Shown here in pieces: positions 1 to 11,145 of a DNA stretch of 64,000 nucleotides. A program made the translations under genes and the position numbers. The notes under the pieces are model-generated. The model was not told the origin of the DNA, ran no database searches, and saw only the letters and a program-made list of their open reading frames with translations. This DNA is from Streptomyces sp. NBC_01298 (GTDB lineage Bacteria > Actinomycetota > Actinomycetes > Streptomycetales > Streptomycetaceae). The DNA is taken from assembly GCF_035978755.1 (NCBI RefSeq), contig NZ_CP108414.1, positions 6,138,001 through 6,202,000 of the forward strand. The letters are read 5' to 3'. Position 1 is the stretch's first letter; each line of letters starts with the position of its first letter.

Positions 1-1055
1 TCGGCGAGGTGGGCTACATCATCACCGGCGTGAAGGACGTCCGTCAGTCCAAGGTCGGTGACACCATCACCAGCCTGAACAACGGCGCGACCGAGGCCCT
101 CGGCGGCTACAAGGACCCGCGCCCGATGGTCTTCTCGGGCCTGTACCCGCTCGACGGCTCGGACTACCCGGACCTGCGCGAGGCCCTGGACAAGCTCCAG
201 CTCAACGACGCCGCGCTGGTCTACGAGCCCGAGACCTCGGCGGCGCTGGGCTTCGGCTTCCGCGTCGGCTTCCTCGGCCTGCTGCACCTGGACGTGGTGC
301 GCGAGCGCCTGGAGCGCGAGTTCGGCCTCGACCTGATCGCCACCGCGCCCAACGTGGTCTACCGCGTCGTCCTGGAGGACGGCAAGGAGGTCACCGTCAC
401 CAACCCGAGCGAGTTCCCCGAGGGCAAGATCAGGGACGTGTTCGAGCCGGTCGTACGGGCCACCCTGCTCGCGCCCTCCGAGTTCATCGGCGCGATCATG
501 GAGCTCTGCCAGCAGCGCCGCGGCACCCTCCTCGGGATGGACTACCTCTCCGAGGACCGGGTCGAGATCCGCTACACGCTCCCGCTCGCGGAGATCGTCT
601 TCGACTTCTTCGACCAGCTGAAGTCCAAGACGCGCGGCTACGCCTCCCTCGACTACGAGCCCACCGGCGAGCAGTCCGGCAGCCTGGTCAAGGTCGACAT
701 CCTGCTGCACGGCGACAAGGTCGACGCCTTCTCCGCCGTCTGCCACAAGGACGCGGCCTACGCCTACGGCGTGCGCCTGGTCGCCAAGCTGCGCGAGCTC
801 ATCCCGCGGCAGGCCTTCGAGATCCCGATCCAGGCGGCCGTCGGCTCGCGGGTCATCGCCCGCGAGACCATCCGCGCCATCCGCAAGGACGTCCTCGCCA
901 AGTGCTACGGCGGTGACATCTCCCGTAAGCGGAAGCTGCTGGAGAAGCAGAAGGAAGGCAAGAAGCGCATGAAGATGGTCGGCTCCGTGGAGGTCCCGCA
1001 GGAGGCCTTCATCGCCGTCCTCTCCAGTGACGAGTCCGGCGGCAAGAAGAAGTAG
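1..1055 (+). CDS. lepA: Elongation factor 4 (LepA), 3' part
   Basis: Translational GTPase that back-translocates or remobilises stalled ribosomes; cytoplasmic. The window opens inside the gene: codons run in frame from base 3 ([13 protein letters not shown]), so about 350 C-terminal residues are visible and the GTP-binding G domain lies upstream of the window. What remains covers the end of domain II, the EF-G-like domains ([20 protein letters not shown]) and the LepA-specific C-terminal domain with the basic stretch [19 protein letters not shown]. The first GTG at base 9 is internal and not a start. A G+C-rich hairpin follows the stop. Identification is secure. Confidence 0.97.
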   Translation, partial: GEVGYIITGVKDVRQSKVGDTITSLNNGATEALGGYKDPRPMVFSGLYPLDGSDYPDLREALDKLQLNDAALVYEPETSAALGFGFRVGFLGLLHLDVVRERLEREFGLDLIATAPNVVYRVVLEDGKEVTVTNPSEFPEGKIRDVFEPVVRATLLAPSEFIGAIMELCQQRRGTLLGMDYLSEDRVEIRYTLPLAEIVFDFFDQLKSKTRGYASLDYEPTGEQSGSLVKVDILLHGDKVDAFSAVCHKDAAYAYGVRLVAKLRELIPRQAFEIPIQAAVGSRVIARETIRAIRKDVLAKCYGGDISRKRKLLEKQKEGKKRMKMVGSVEVPQEAFIAVLSSDESGGKKK

Positions 1056-1080
1056 CCGCGGCGAAGCCATTGGATGCGAA

Positions 1081-1115
1081 GCAGGCCCCCGTGCTCCGGC
1101 GCGGGGGCCCGCTGC
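1081..1115 (+). terminator. Probable terminator after lepA
   Basis: Arms at 1084-1094 and 1099-1109 pair over 11 bp (one G-U) around a 4-nt loop TCCG, with a further GC/GC extension at the base. It has no U-tract, as is usual for streptomycete terminators. It lies 25 bp after the lepA stop. Confidence 0.6.
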
Positions 1116-1231
1116 GTATCCGGCCACGGAGCGGAACGCGGGTCGCGGGCGTCCGCTTCGTTATGAATCGGCGTCCCAGGGGCCCTTACGCGCCAGGCGG
1201 AGGGCCCCTAGTCTGATCACTGCTCGTTGGT

Positions 1232-1246
1232 TACTCGCCAGTTACA
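1232..1246 (+). promoter_or_regulatory. Candidate regulatory motif upstream of the acyl-CoA ligase
   Basis: TACTCGCCAGTTACA forms an imperfect inverted repeat (GTTACT..AGTTAC). It matches 14 of 15 bases of a motif at 51117-51131 upstream of ppdK. Its function is not known from the sequence alone. Confidence 0.35.
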
Positions 1247-1286
1247 AGTCCTGTACATGCCCTGCCGCGTGGTCCGGAGGATGTCC

Positions 1287-3179
<1,893 letters not shown>

Positions 3180-3260
3180 CACCGGGCCCGGTCCGAGGCC
3201 CGGTCAGGGGCCCGGTCAGGGTCGCCGCGCGGGACCGTAAACGACCTTGGGGCAGTGCGG

Positions 3261-3275
3261 GACAATGGGCCCATG
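3261..3275 (+). promoter_or_regulatory. Probable leaderless promoter of hemW
   Basis: A -10-like hexamer GACAAT (3261-3266) is followed by six bases and then ATG 3273, so transcription would begin at or next to the A of the start codon. No Shine-Dalgarno sequence is present. The same 18-nt sequence precedes and includes the recO start at 36509-36526. Confidence 0.5.
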
Positions 3276-4505
3276 CCTTCCGCACTGCCCGACGGTGAAC
3301 CCATGCCCGAAGACGGCTCCCTGCCGCCCCACGCCCTGGCGGGAGCGGGCGAGCGGCCGCTCGGGTTCTACCTGCACGTTCCGTACTGCGCCACGCGCTG
3401 CGGGTACTGCGACTTCAACACCTACACGGCCACCGAGCTGCGGGGCACCGGCGGCGTGCTCGCCTCCCGGGAGAACTACGCCGACACCCTGATCGACGAG
3501 GTCAGGCTGGCCCGGAAGGTGCTCGGGGACGACCCGAGGGCCGTCCGGACCGTGTTCGTGGGCGGCGGCACGCCCACGCTGCTGCCCGCCGGCGACCTCG
3601 TACGGATGCTCGCGGCGATCCGCGAGGAATTCGGGCTGGCCGAGGACGCCGAGGTCACCACCGAGGCCAATCCGGAGTCGGTGAACCCGGAGTACCTGGC
3701 CGAGCTGCGCGCGGGCGGCTTCAACCGGATCTCCTTCGGCATGCAGAGCGCGAAGCAGCACGTCCTGAAGGTGCTGGACCGTACGCACACCCCCGGCCGG
3801 CCCGAGGCCTGCGTCGCGGAGGCGCGGGCGGCGGGCTTCGAGCACGTGAACCTGGACCTGATCTACGGGACGCCCGGGGAATCGGACGAGGACTGGCGGG
3901 CGTCGCTCTCGGCCGCCCTGGGGGCCGGGCCCGATCACATCAGCGCCTATGCGCTGATCGTGGAGGAGGGCACCCAGCTCGCGCGGCGGATCCGGCGGGG
4001 CGAGGTCCCGATGACGGACGACGACGTCCACGCGGACCGGTACCTGATCCTCGACGCGGTGATGGCCGAGGCGGGGTACTCCTGGTACGAGGTCTCGAAC
4101 TGGGCCACCTCCGAGGCCGGGCGGTGCCTGCACAACGAGCTGTACTGGCGCGGGGCCGACTGGTGGGGGGCCGGGCCCGGGGCGCACTCGCACGTGGGCG
4201 GGGTGCGGTGGTGGAACGTGAAGCACCCGGGCGCGTATGCGGCCGCGCTGGCGGAGGGGCGGTCGCCCGGGGCCGGGCGGGAGCTGCTGTCCTCGGAGGA
4301 CCGGCGGGTCGAGCGGATCCTGCTGGAGCTTCGGCTCGTGGACGGGGTGCCGCTGTCGTTGCTCGCGGCGGCGGGGCTGGCGGCCTCTCGCAAGGCCCTC
4401 GCGGACGGGCTGCTGGAACCGGGGCCTTACGAGGCGGGGCGTGCCGTCCTGACCCTGCGGGGGCGGCTCCTGGCCGACGCGGTGGTCCGCGACCTGGTCG
4501 ACTGA
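3273..4505 (+). CDS. hemW: HemW-like radical SAM protein (heme chaperone)
   Basis: 410 residues, homologous to oxygen-independent coproporphyrinogen III oxidase but of the HemW class, which binds and delivers heme. The radical-SAM cluster motif CATRCGYCDF (CxxxCxxC) is near residue 39. It is followed by VFVGGGTPTLL, the TTEANPES segment, and NRISFGMQSAKQHVLKVLDRTH, all typical of HemN/HemW. ATG 3273 is preferred over the in-frame GTG 3255 and ATG 3303: it gives the usual N-terminus MPSALPDGEP and fits a leaderless promoter. Proximity to lepA and hrcA-dnaJ is a common arrangement in bacteria. Confidence 0.92.
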   Translation: MPSALPDGEPMPEDGSLPPHALAGAGERPLGFYLHVPYCATRCGYCDFNTYTATELRGTGGVLASRENYADTLIDEVRLARKVLGDDPRAVRTVFVGGGTPTLLPAGDLVRMLAAIREEFGLAEDAEVTTEANPESVNPEYLAELRAGGFNRISFGMQSAKQHVLKVLDRTHTPGRPEACVAEARAAGFEHVNLDLIYGTPGESDEDWRASLSAALGAGPDHISAYALIVEEGTQLARRIRRGEVPMTDDDVHADRYLILDAVMAEAGYSWYEVSNWATSEAGRCLHNELYWRGADWWGAGPGAHSHVGGVRWWNVKHPGAYAAALAEGRSPGAGRELLSSEDRRVERILLELRLVDGVPLSLLAAAGLAASRKALADGLLEPGPYEAGRAVLTLRGRLLADAVVRDLVD

Positions 4506-4529
4506 CCCCGTTCCCGGGAGGCGGCCCTG

Positions 4530-4790
4530 TGGGGGAGGAGTTCCCCTACCCGCCCTTCGCCCGTTCCCCGGGCTCCGCCCGGACCCGCTGCCGCGTGCGG
4601 CGCCGTTGCCGGGGACCAGTCCCCGGACCCCTGCTCCTCAAACGCCGGAGGGGCTGGATTTTGCCCGGTCGGGGCTGGATTGCCCGCAGGGCAATTCCAG
4701 CCCCGCCGGCGTTTGAGGCGCGGGGTCTGGGGCGGAGCCCCTGGGAACGGCGGAAGGGCGGGTAGGGGACGGCCCCGCAGGGTTCGCCTC
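4530..4790. repeat. CTCAAACGCCGG intergenic repeat, inverted pair (locus A)
   Basis: The interval between convergent hemW and the DUF3097 gene holds two facing copies of a streptomycete intergenic repeat. Core copies are at 4637-4658 (plus) and 4696-4717 (minus), starting CTCAAACGCCGG and ending GGGGCTGGA. Each is flanked by CCCCTACCCGCCCTTCGCC-type arms, so the whole interval can fold back on itself. Related copies are at about 12216, 15179, 24974/25039 and 63905. No gene is seen here. Confidence 0.7.
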
Positions 4791-4800
4791 GCGCCCGGGG

Positions 4801-5598
4801 CTACGCCGTCACGTGGTCGATCAAGTGCTCCACCGCGCCCAGCAGCGTCGGCTCCAGGTCCTTGTACGAGGTCACGCGCGACAGGATGTGCTGCCAGGCG
4901 GCTCCGGTGTTCTCCGGCCAGCCCAGGGCGCGGCAGATGCCCGTCTTCCAGTCCTGGCCGGGCGGGATGACCGGCCAGGAGCGGATGCCCAGGGCGGAGG
5001 GTTTCACCGCCTGCCAGACGTCCACGTACGGGTGGCCCACGATCAGGACGTGCGGGGAGGTCACCGCGGCGGCGATGCGGGACTCCTTGGAGCCCGGGAC
5101 CAGGTGGTCCACCAGGATGCCGAGCCGGGCGTCGGCCGCGGGGGCGAAGTCGGCGACGACGGAGGGGAGGTCGTCGATGCCCTCCAGGTACTCCACCACG
5201 ACCCCCTCGATCCGCAGGTCGTCGCCCCAGACCCGTTCGACGAGTTCGGCGTCGTGGCGGCCCTCCACGTAGATCCGGCCCGCCCGGGCCACCCGTGCCC
5301 GGGCGCCGGGCACGGCGAGGGAGCCCGAGGCCGTACGGGCCGGTGCGGCCGGTCCCCGGGCCGGGCGGGTCAGGGTCACCACGGCGCCGTCCAGGAGGAA
5401 GCCGCGGGGTTCGAGGGGGAACACGCGGCGCTTGCCGAAGCGGTCCTCCAGGGTCACCGTGCCCGCCTCGCAGGCCACCACCGCGCCGCAGAAGTCCGTA
5501 CCCGCCACCTCGACCACCAGGTCCGGATCGGCCGGCACCTCGGGGACGGGCTTGGAGCGCTTCCACTGCGGGGTCAGGTCGGGGGAGTACTCGCGCAT
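4801..5598 (-). CDS. DUF3097 family protein
   Basis: 265-residue soluble protein of the actinobacterial DUF3097 family; no biochemical function is established. The sequence begins [20 protein letters not shown], followed by a beta-rich N-terminal half ([23 protein letters not shown]). The C-terminal half contains [20 protein letters not shown] and [18 protein letters not shown]. That pattern of EGRHD and later DHLVPGSKE resembles a TOPRIM-like fold, which is my inference. ATG 5598 is used because upstream in-frame codons run antisense to the conserved end of the neighbour. It is transcribed towards hemW and separated from it by repeat locus A. Confidence 0.85.
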   Translation of the reverse strand: MREYSPDLTPQWKRSKPVPEVPADPDLVVEVAGTDFCGAVVACEAGTVTLEDRFGKRRVFPLEPRGFLLDGAVVTLTRPARGPAAPARTASGSLAVPGARARVARAGRIYVEGRHDAELVERVWGDDLRIEGVVVEYLEGIDDLPSVVADFAPAADARLGILVDHLVPGSKESRIAAAVTSPHVLIVGHPYVDVWQAVKPSALGIRSWPVIPPGQDWKTGICRALGWPENTGAAWQHILSRVTSYKDLEPTLLGAVEHLIDHVTA

Positions 5599-5626
5599 CC
5601 GGCCGAGGGTAGGAGAGCGGGCCCGC

Positions 5627-6352
5627 TCACGTGTCCGACACGCCGAAACGGGCCGCCAGTGTGTCGCGTTGGGCACGGACGAAGGCCGCGTCGACCACCG
5701 CTCCGTGACCCGGCACGTACAGAGCGTCGTCCCCGCCCAGGGCGAGGAGCCGGTCCAGTGCCGCGGGCCACTGCCGGGGCACCGCGTCCAGGCCCGCCTG
5801 CGGCTCGCCCGACTCCTCGACGAGGTCGCCGCAGAAGACCACCTCGCGCGCACCGGGCACGAAGGCCGCCAGATCGTGCCGGGTGTGTCCCGGGCCCACG
5901 TTCGCCAGCAGGACCTGTACCCCGCCCAGGTCCAGCGTCCACTCGCCCGACACCAGGTGCCGGGGGAGCACCAGCAGGTCCGCCGCCTCGGCCGCCTCCG
6001 CCTCCGCGAGGCCGTGCCGCACCGCGTCGGCCCGCAGCTCGTCCCGGCTCACGGAGAGCAGGGCGTCCAGCCCGACCGGGCCGTAGACCTCCGCCCCCGC
6101 GAACGCCGCTCCGCCCAGCACGTGGTCGAAATGTCCGTGTGTGAATGCGAGATGGGTCACGCGCCGCCCCGCCAGCCGCTCCGCCTCGGCGCGCACCAGC
6201 GCGCCCTCCCGCAGGGAGGACCCGGGGTCGATCAGAAGGGCCGAATCCTCGCCCACCACCAGTCCCACGGTGCAATCCCACACCGGCAGGCGCTTGCGGC
6301 CGGCCCGTTCGGTGAGCCGTTCCCAGCCCGCCTCTTCCCAACGCACGTCCAT
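5627..6352 (-). CDS. MBL-fold metallo-hydrolase
   Basis: 241-residue metallo-beta-lactamase-fold protein with the dinuclear metal motif THGHFDH (HxHxDH) near residue 85, a downstream metal histidine in [16 protein letters not shown], and the terminal PGHG segment. The family hydrolyses esters or thioesters of many kinds and the substrate cannot be told from sequence. No signal peptide. It lies 28 bp upstream of the DUF3097 gene on the same strand, so the two are probably cotranscribed, and it diverges from hrcA. Confidence 0.85.
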   Translation of the reverse strand: MDVRWEEAGWERLTERAGRKRLPVWDCTVGLVVGEDSALLIDPGSSLREGALVRAEAERLAGRRVTHLAFTHGHFDHVLGGAAFAGAEVYGPVGLDALLSVSRDELRADAVRHGLAEAEAAEAADLLVLPRHLVSGEWTLDLGGVQVLLANVGPGHTRHDLAAFVPGAREVVFCGDLVEESGEPQAGLDAVPRQWPAALDRLLALGGDDALYVPGHGAVVDAAFVRAQRDTLAARFGVSDT

Positions 6353-6380
6353 GCCGCGACGCTACCTTGGCGGGCCGCCC

Positions 6381-6411
6381 TTGCTAGGGGTGTACCACCC
6401 CGCCGTACACT
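6381..6411 (+). promoter_or_regulatory. Candidate hrcA promoter
   Basis: TTGCTA (6381-6386) and TACACT (6406-6411) are spaced 19 nt apart, slightly longer than optimal. The predicted start point falls just ahead of the CIRCE element, as expected for HrcA control. Confidence 0.4.
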
Positions 6412-6424
6412 GACCGGGGGATCT

Positions 6425-6451
6425 CTGGCACTCGAACGCTCAGAGTGCCAG
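6425..6451 (+). promoter_or_regulatory. CIRCE operator (HrcA-binding site)
   Basis: A perfect inverted repeat CTGGCACTC-N9-GAGTGCCAG matches the CIRCE heat-shock operator (TTAGCACTC-N9-GAGTGCTAA) with the exact 9-nt spacer. It precedes hrcA-dnaJ and implies autoregulation by HrcA. Confidence 0.9.
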
Positions 6452-6505
6452 CAGGCAGGGCCTGCCGAAGCCGCGAACGACGGAAACGATGGAGGTGTGC
6501 GCGCG

Positions 6506-7522
6506 ATGCTCAGCGAACGCAGACTCGAAGTGCTGCGTGCCATCGTCCAGGATTACGTCGGGACGGAGGAGCCGGTCGGCTCCAAGGCGCTCACCGAGCG
6601 GCACCGGCTCGGCGTCTCGCCCGCCACCGTGCGCAACGACATGGCCGTGCTGGAGGACGAGGGCTACATCGCGCAGCCCCACACCAGCGCGGGCCGGATC
6701 CCCACCGACAAGGGCTACCGACTCTTCGTCGACAAGCTGGCGGGGGTCAAACCGCTGTCGACGCCCGAGCGCCGGGCCATCCAGAACTTCCTCGACGGGG
6801 CCGTTGACCTCGACGACGTCGTCGGCCGTACGGTGCGGCTGCTCGCGCAGCTGACCCGGCAGGTCGCCGTCGTCCAGTACCCCTCGCTCACCCGGTCCAC
6901 CGTCCGGCACGTGGAACTGCTCTCGCTGGCCCCGGCCCGCCTGATGCTGGTCCTCATCACGGACACCGGCCGGGTCGAGCAGCGGCTCGTCGACTGCCAG
7001 ACCCCCTTCGCGGACACCTCGCTCGCGGACCTGCGGGCCCGCCTCAACAGCATTGTCGTCGGCCGCCGGTTCACCGACGTGCCGCCGCTGGTGAAGGACC
7101 TTCCGGAGTCCTTCGAGACCGAGGACCGGGTGACGGTGAAGGCCGTCCTCGACACCCTCCTCGAAACGCTGGTCGAGGAGGCGGAGGAGCGGCTGATGAT
7201 CGGCGGCACCGCCAACCTCACCCGCTTCGGACACGATTTTCCCCTGACGATCAGGCCGGTGCTCGAAGCGCTGGAGGAGCAGGTCGTGCTCCTCAAGCTG
7301 CTGGGCGAGGCAAGTGAGTCGGGAATGGCCGTAAAGATCGGGCATGAGAACGCCTACGAGGGACTGAACTCCACGTCCGTCGTCTCGGTCGGCTACGGTT
7401 CGGGCGGCGAAGCAGTCGCCAAACTCGGCGTGGTCGGACCGACCCGCATGGACTACCCCGGAACGATGGGAGCGGTACGCGCAGTGGCACGTTACGTCGG
7501 ACAGATCCTGGCGGAGTCGTAA
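6506..7522 (+). CDS. hrcA: Heat-inducible transcriptional repressor HrcA
   Basis: 338-residue repressor that binds CIRCE elements and is modulated by GroEL. The N-terminal winged helix reads [29 protein letters not shown] and contains the conserved [22 protein letters not shown] helix-turn-helix. The dimerisation and GAF-like domains follow, ending in the [15 protein letters not shown] and [17 protein letters not shown] signatures. ATG 6506 is chosen because GGAGG (6491-6495) is 10 nt upstream; the GTG at 6497 abuts it. A CIRCE element lies 54 bp upstream. The stop is directly followed by the GTG of dnaJ, so the two are translationally coupled. Confidence 0.96.
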   Translation: MLSERRLEVLRAIVQDYVGTEEPVGSKALTERHRLGVSPATVRNDMAVLEDEGYIAQPHTSAGRIPTDKGYRLFVDKLAGVKPLSTPERRAIQNFLDGAVDLDDVVGRTVRLLAQLTRQVAVVQYPSLTRSTVRHVELLSLAPARLMLVLITDTGRVEQRLVDCQTPFADTSLADLRARLNSIVVGRRFTDVPPLVKDLPESFETEDRVTVKAVLDTLLETLVEEAEERLMIGGTANLTRFGHDFPLTIRPVLEALEEQVVLLKLLGEASESGMAVKIGHENAYEGLNSTSVVSVGYGSGGEAVAKLGVVGPTRMDYPGTMGAVRAVARYVGQILAES

Positions 7523-8659
7523 GTGGCCACGGACTACTACGCCGTTCTCGGCGTGCGCCGCGACGCATCGCAGGACGAGATCAAGAAGGCCTTCCGGCGG
7601 CTCGCACGCGAGCTGCACCCGGATGTGAACCCCGATCCCAAGACGCAAGAGCGTTTCAAGGAGATCAACGCGGCCTACGAGGTCCTCTCGGACCCGCAGA
7701 AGAAGCAGGTCTTCGACCTCGGCGGCGACCCCCTGTCCTCCTCGGGCGGCGGCGGGGCCGGCGGCTTCGGAGCGGGTGGCTTCGGCAACTTCTCCGACAT
7801 CATGGACGCCTTCTTCGGCCAGTCCTCGCAGCGCGGACCGCGCTCGCGGACCCGCCGCGGCCAGGACGCCATGATCCGCCTCGACCTGGAACTGGACGAG
7901 GCCGCCTTCGGCACGACCAAGGACATCCAGGTCGACACGGCCGTCGTCTGCACCACCTGCTCCGGTGAGGGCGCCGCCCCCGGCACCTCGGCGCAGACCT
8001 GCGACATGTGCCGCGGCCGCGGTGAGGTCTCGCAGGTCACCCGGTCCTTCCTGGGCCAGGTCATGACCTCGCGCCCCTGCCCGCAGTGCCAGGGCTTCGG
8101 CACCGTGGTCCCGACCCCGTGCCCCGAGTGCGCGGGCGACGGCCGGGTCCGCTCCCGCCGCAGCCTCACGGTCAAGATCCCGGCCGGCGTCGAGAACGGC
8201 ACCCGGATCCAGCTCGCGGGCGAGGGCGAGGTCGGCCCCGGCGGCGGCCCCGCCGGCGACCTGTACGTGGAGATCCACGAGCTGCCGCACCCGACCTTCC
8301 AGCGGCGCGGGGACGACCTGCACTGCACGGTCACCATCCCGATGACCGCGGCGGCCCTGGGCACCAAGTGCCCGCTGGAGACCCTGGACGGCCTGGAGGA
8401 GATCGACATCCGGCCCGGTACCGGGTCCGGGCAGGCGATCCCGCTGCACGGGCGCGGCGTCACCCACCTGCGCGGTGGCGGGCGCGGCGACCTGATCGTG
8501 CACGTCGAGGTCACCACCCCCGGCAAGCTGGACCCGGCGCAGGAGGACCTGCTGCGCCAGCTGGCCAAGCTGCGCGGCGAGGAGCGGCCGATGGGCCAGT
8601 TCGCGCCGGGTCAGCAAGGCCTGTTCAGCCGCCTGAAGGACGCCTTCAACGGGCGCTGA
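7523..8659 (+). CDS. dnaJ: Chaperone protein DnaJ
   Basis: 378-residue Hsp40 co-chaperone that stimulates the DnaK ATPase. The N-terminal J domain carries HPD (ELHPDVNPD, about residue 34). A Gly/Phe-rich linker follows (SGGGGAGGFGAGGFGNF). The zinc-binding region has four CxxCxGxG-type repeats (CTTCSGEG, CDMCRGRG, CPQCQGFG, CPECAGDG). A C-terminal substrate-binding domain completes it. The GTG start directly follows the hrcA stop. No grpE or dnaK is adjacent, so this is the hrcA-linked second DnaJ typical of streptomycetes. Confidence 0.96.
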   Translation: MATDYYAVLGVRRDASQDEIKKAFRRLARELHPDVNPDPKTQERFKEINAAYEVLSDPQKKQVFDLGGDPLSSSGGGGAGGFGAGGFGNFSDIMDAFFGQSSQRGPRSRTRRGQDAMIRLDLELDEAAFGTTKDIQVDTAVVCTTCSGEGAAPGTSAQTCDMCRGRGEVSQVTRSFLGQVMTSRPCPQCQGFGTVVPTPCPECAGDGRVRSRRSLTVKIPAGVENGTRIQLAGEGEVGPGGGPAGDLYVEIHELPHPTFQRRGDDLHCTVTIPMTAAALGTKCPLETLDGLEEIDIRPGTGSGQAIPLHGRGVTHLRGGGRGDLIVHVEVTTPGKLDPAQEDLLRQLAKLRGEERPMGQFAPGQQGLFSRLKDAFNGR

Positions 8660-8690
8660 GCCGCGCGCGGAGCAGCGTACGAGAACACCT

Positions 8691-8727
8691 GCGAGCCCGG
8701 TCCGGGGATGCCCCGGACCGGGCTCGC
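8691..8727 (+). terminator. Terminator of hrcA-dnaJ
   Basis: A perfect 17-bp stem (8691-8707 with 8711-8727) with a 3-nt loop ATG lies 31 bp after the dnaJ stop. Confidence 0.85.
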
Positions 8728-8850
8728 GGCATGCGGGGCGGCGGGGCGGCGGCAGGGCGGCGGCGGTATTCGGGCACCCCGGTGAAGGGGACTATGCCAG
8801 GCGAATGCCGTGATTCGGTCCCGTGAGCGGGACATGGCACGATGCAGCTC

Positions 8851-9942
8851 ATGTCCTCCGCACCGAACGGTCTCTTCGCGTACCCGATCGTGCAGGCGCC
8901 CATGGCGGGCGGCGCGTCCTGCCCGCCGCTCGCGGCCGCCGTGTGCGAAGCGGGTGGGCTGGGCTTCCTCGCCGGCGGTTACAAGACCGCCGACGGCATG
9001 TACCAGGAGATCAAGCGGCTGCGCGCGCTCACCCGCCGTCCCTTCGGCGTCAACCTCTTCCTGCCGCAGACCTCCCACGTGGACCCGGCGGCCCTGGAGG
9101 CCTACCGCGGGCACCTCGCCAGCGAGGCGTCCTGGTACGAGATCTCCCTCGCGGACGAGGACATCATCGGCACCAGCGACGACGGCTACGACGCCAAACT
9201 GGCCATTCTCATCGAGGACCCGGTACCCGTGGTCTCGTTCACCTTCGGCCTGCCCGCGCCCGCGGCCTTCACCTGTTTGCGCAAGGTCGGTACGTACACG
9301 ATCGCCACCGTCACCTCCGTCGAGGAGGCCCGCGCCGCCCAGGCGGCCGGCGCCGACGCCGTGTGCGTCCAGGGCGTGGAGGCGGGCGGCCACCAGGGCA
9401 CCCACCGCGACGACCCGCAGGGCGACGGCACCGCCGGGGTCGGCCTGCTCGCGCTCGTCGCGCAGGTGCGCGAGGCCGTGGCCCTCCCGATCATCGCGGC
9501 GGGCGGCCTGATGCGCGGCTCGCAGATCGCCGCGCTGCTCGCCGCGGGCGCGGAGGCCGCGCAGCTCGGCACGGCCTTCCTGGCCTGCCCGGAGTCGGGC
9601 GCGCACCCCCTGCACAAGAAGGCCCTGACCGACCCGCTGTTCGTCCGGACGGAGCTGACCCGGGCCTTCTCGGGGCGGCCGGCCCGCGGACTGGTCAACC
9701 GGTTCATGCGCGAGCACGGCCCGTACGCCCCGGCCGCGTACCCGGCGGTCCACCACCTCACCGCGCCGCTGCGCAAGGCCGCCGCCGCGGCCGGGGACCC
9801 GCAGGGCATGGCCCTGTGGGCGGGCCAGGGGCACCGGCTGGCGCGGGCCCTGCCGGCCGGGGAACTGGTGGAGGTGCTCGCGGCGGAACTCGGCGCGGCA
9901 CAGGACGCGTTGAAGGCAATGCAGATGAGGAGTGCGTCATGA
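8851..9942 (+). CDS. Nitronate monooxygenase family flavoprotein
   Basis: 363-residue TIM-barrel FMN protein of the NMO/2-nitropropane dioxygenase family, which oxidises alkyl nitronates; some relatives are enoyl reductases. Visible features are the N-terminal PIVQAPMAGG, the phosphate-binding GGLMRGSQIAALLAAGAEAAQLGTAFLACPE, and the central GVEAGGHQGTHRD with the conserved catalytic-region histidine. ATG 8851 is preferred over ATG 8842 because a -10-like CACGAT ends 7 nt before it, fitting a leaderless start. Its last codons overlap the rsmE start (ATGA), so the two are coupled. Confidence 0.87.
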   Translation: MSSAPNGLFAYPIVQAPMAGGASCPPLAAAVCEAGGLGFLAGGYKTADGMYQEIKRLRALTRRPFGVNLFLPQTSHVDPAALEAYRGHLASEASWYEISLADEDIIGTSDDGYDAKLAILIEDPVPVVSFTFGLPAPAAFTCLRKVGTYTIATVTSVEEARAAQAAGADAVCVQGVEAGGHQGTHRDDPQGDGTAGVGLLALVAQVREAVALPIIAAGGLMRGSQIAALLAAGAEAAQLGTAFLACPESGAHPLHKKALTDPLFVRTELTRAFSGRPARGLVNRFMREHGPYAPAAYPAVHHLTAPLRKAAAAAGDPQGMALWAGQGHRLARALPAGELVEVLAAELGAAQDALKAMQMRSAS

Positions 9943-10682
9943 CCGCCCCGGTGTTCGTGGTCGAAAAGGTTCCCGCGGGGCCGGAGTTCGTCCTGGACGG
10001 CTCCGAGGGCCGCCACGCGGTCTCCGTGAAGCGGCTGGCCCCCGGCGAGGCGCTCGTGCTGACAGACGGCCGGGGAGGCTGGGCCGAGGCCGTCGTGACG
10101 GCAGCCGAGGGCAAGGACCGCCTCGTCGTCTCCGTGTCCGGGGTCTTCGAGGAGCCGGAGCCCGCCGTCCGGATCACCGTCGTCCAGGCCCTGCCCAAGG
10201 GGGACCGGGGCGAGGTCGCCGTCGAGACCATGACGGAGACCGGCGTCGACGCGATCGTGCCCTGGCAGGCCTCGCGCTGCATCACCCAGTGGCGCGGCGA
10301 CCGGGGCGCCAAATCCCTCGCCAAGTGGCGGGCCACCGCACGCGAGTCCGGCAAGCAGTCCCGCCGGGTCCGCTTCCCCGAGGTCGAGGAGGCGCTGTCG
10401 ACCAAGCAGGTCGCGACGCTGCTCGCGGAGGCCGACCTCGCGATGGTCCTGCACGAGGACCGGGACGCCCCCTCGGGCGCGCTGGCCACCGCGGAACTGC
10501 CCGCCGCCGGCTCCGTCGTCCTGGTCGTCGGACCCGAGGGCGGGGTCTCCCCGGACGAACTCGCCGCCTTCGCCGCGGCCGGTGCGCACCCGTACCGGCT
10601 GGGCCGCTCGGTGCTGCGCACCTCGACGGCGGGCACGGCCGCGGCGGCGGTGCTGCTGGCGCGGACGGGTCGCTGGTCCTGA
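9939..10682 (+). CDS. rsmE: 16S rRNA (uracil(1498)-N(3))-methyltransferase RsmE
   Basis: 247-residue SPOUT methyltransferase that modifies U1498 of 16S rRNA. The N-terminal PUA-like domain contains GSEGRHAVSVKRLAPGEALVL-type sequence. The C-terminal trefoil knot has VLVVGPEGGVSPDELAAF and LGRSVLRTSTAGTAA, the SAM-binding signature. The start ATG 9939 overlaps the upstream stop (ATGA) and has GAGGAG at good spacing. Confidence 0.94.
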   Translation: MTAPVFVVEKVPAGPEFVLDGSEGRHAVSVKRLAPGEALVLTDGRGGWAEAVVTAAEGKDRLVVSVSGVFEEPEPAVRITVVQALPKGDRGEVAVETMTETGVDAIVPWQASRCITQWRGDRGAKSLAKWRATARESGKQSRRVRFPEVEEALSTKQVATLLAEADLAMVLHEDRDAPSGALATAELPAAGSVVLVVGPEGGVSPDELAAFAAAGAHPYRLGRSVLRTSTAGTAAAAVLLARTGRWS

Positions 10683-10782
10683 CGGCCGTGACGGCCGTGA
10701 CGGGCTGTCGGCCCTGACGGGGCCGGTGGGCGGTGGTGGATACGATGCCGGAATCGATCACCCGTCACGAAGGGCTCAGCAC

Positions 10783-11142
10783 ATGGCCGGGGAACCGCAG
10801 GCCGACTGCCTGTTCTGCAAGATCGTCGCGGGGACCATCCCCGCCACGGTCGTCCGCGAGACGGACACGACCGTCGCCTTCCGCGACATCAACCCGCAGG
10901 CGCCCACCCACGTCCTCGTCATCCCGAAGGCGCACTACCCCGACGCCGCCTCCCTCGCGGCCGCGGAGCCCGGGATCGCCGCCGACGTCCTGACCGAGGC
11001 CGGCCGGGTCGCGGCGGACGAGGGGCTCCCCGACCACGCCTACCGGCTGGTCTTCAACACCGGCGCCCGCGCCGGCCAGGTCGTCTTCCACGCCCACGCG
11101 CACGTCCTCGGCGGCCGTGGCTTCGAATGGCCCCCGGGATAA
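10783..11142 (+). CDS. HIT family (histidine triad) nucleotide-binding protein
   Basis: 119-residue HIT/HINT protein, a purine nucleoside phosphoramidase-type hydrolase. The N-terminus CLFCKIVAGTIPATVV, DINPQAPTHVLVIPK, and the histidine triad VVFHAHAHVLGG (HxHxH) are all present. ATG 10783 has GAAGGG upstream, and a -10-like TACGAT lies at about 10742. The next gene (RNase Z) starts 3 nt after the stop, so they form one unit. Confidence 0.94.
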   Translation: MAGEPQADCLFCKIVAGTIPATVVRETDTTVAFRDINPQAPTHVLVIPKAHYPDAASLAAAEPGIAADVLTEAGRVAADEGLPDHAYRLVFNTGARAGQVVFHAHAHVLGGRGFEWPPG

Positions 11143-11145
11143 ACC

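Noticed and set aside
4637..4717. Facing repeats as a CRISPR-like array
   Set aside because: Copies are inverted, dispersed and imperfect, with no regular spacers or cas genes.
5432..6505. Long in-frame extension upstream of hrcA
   Set aside because: It runs antisense to the MBL hydrolase. CIRCE and the ribosome-binding site place the start at 6506.
6440..8617. 725-codon open frame antisense to hrcA-dnaJ
   Set aside because: Covers two well-recognised genes on the opposite strand and shows no family features.
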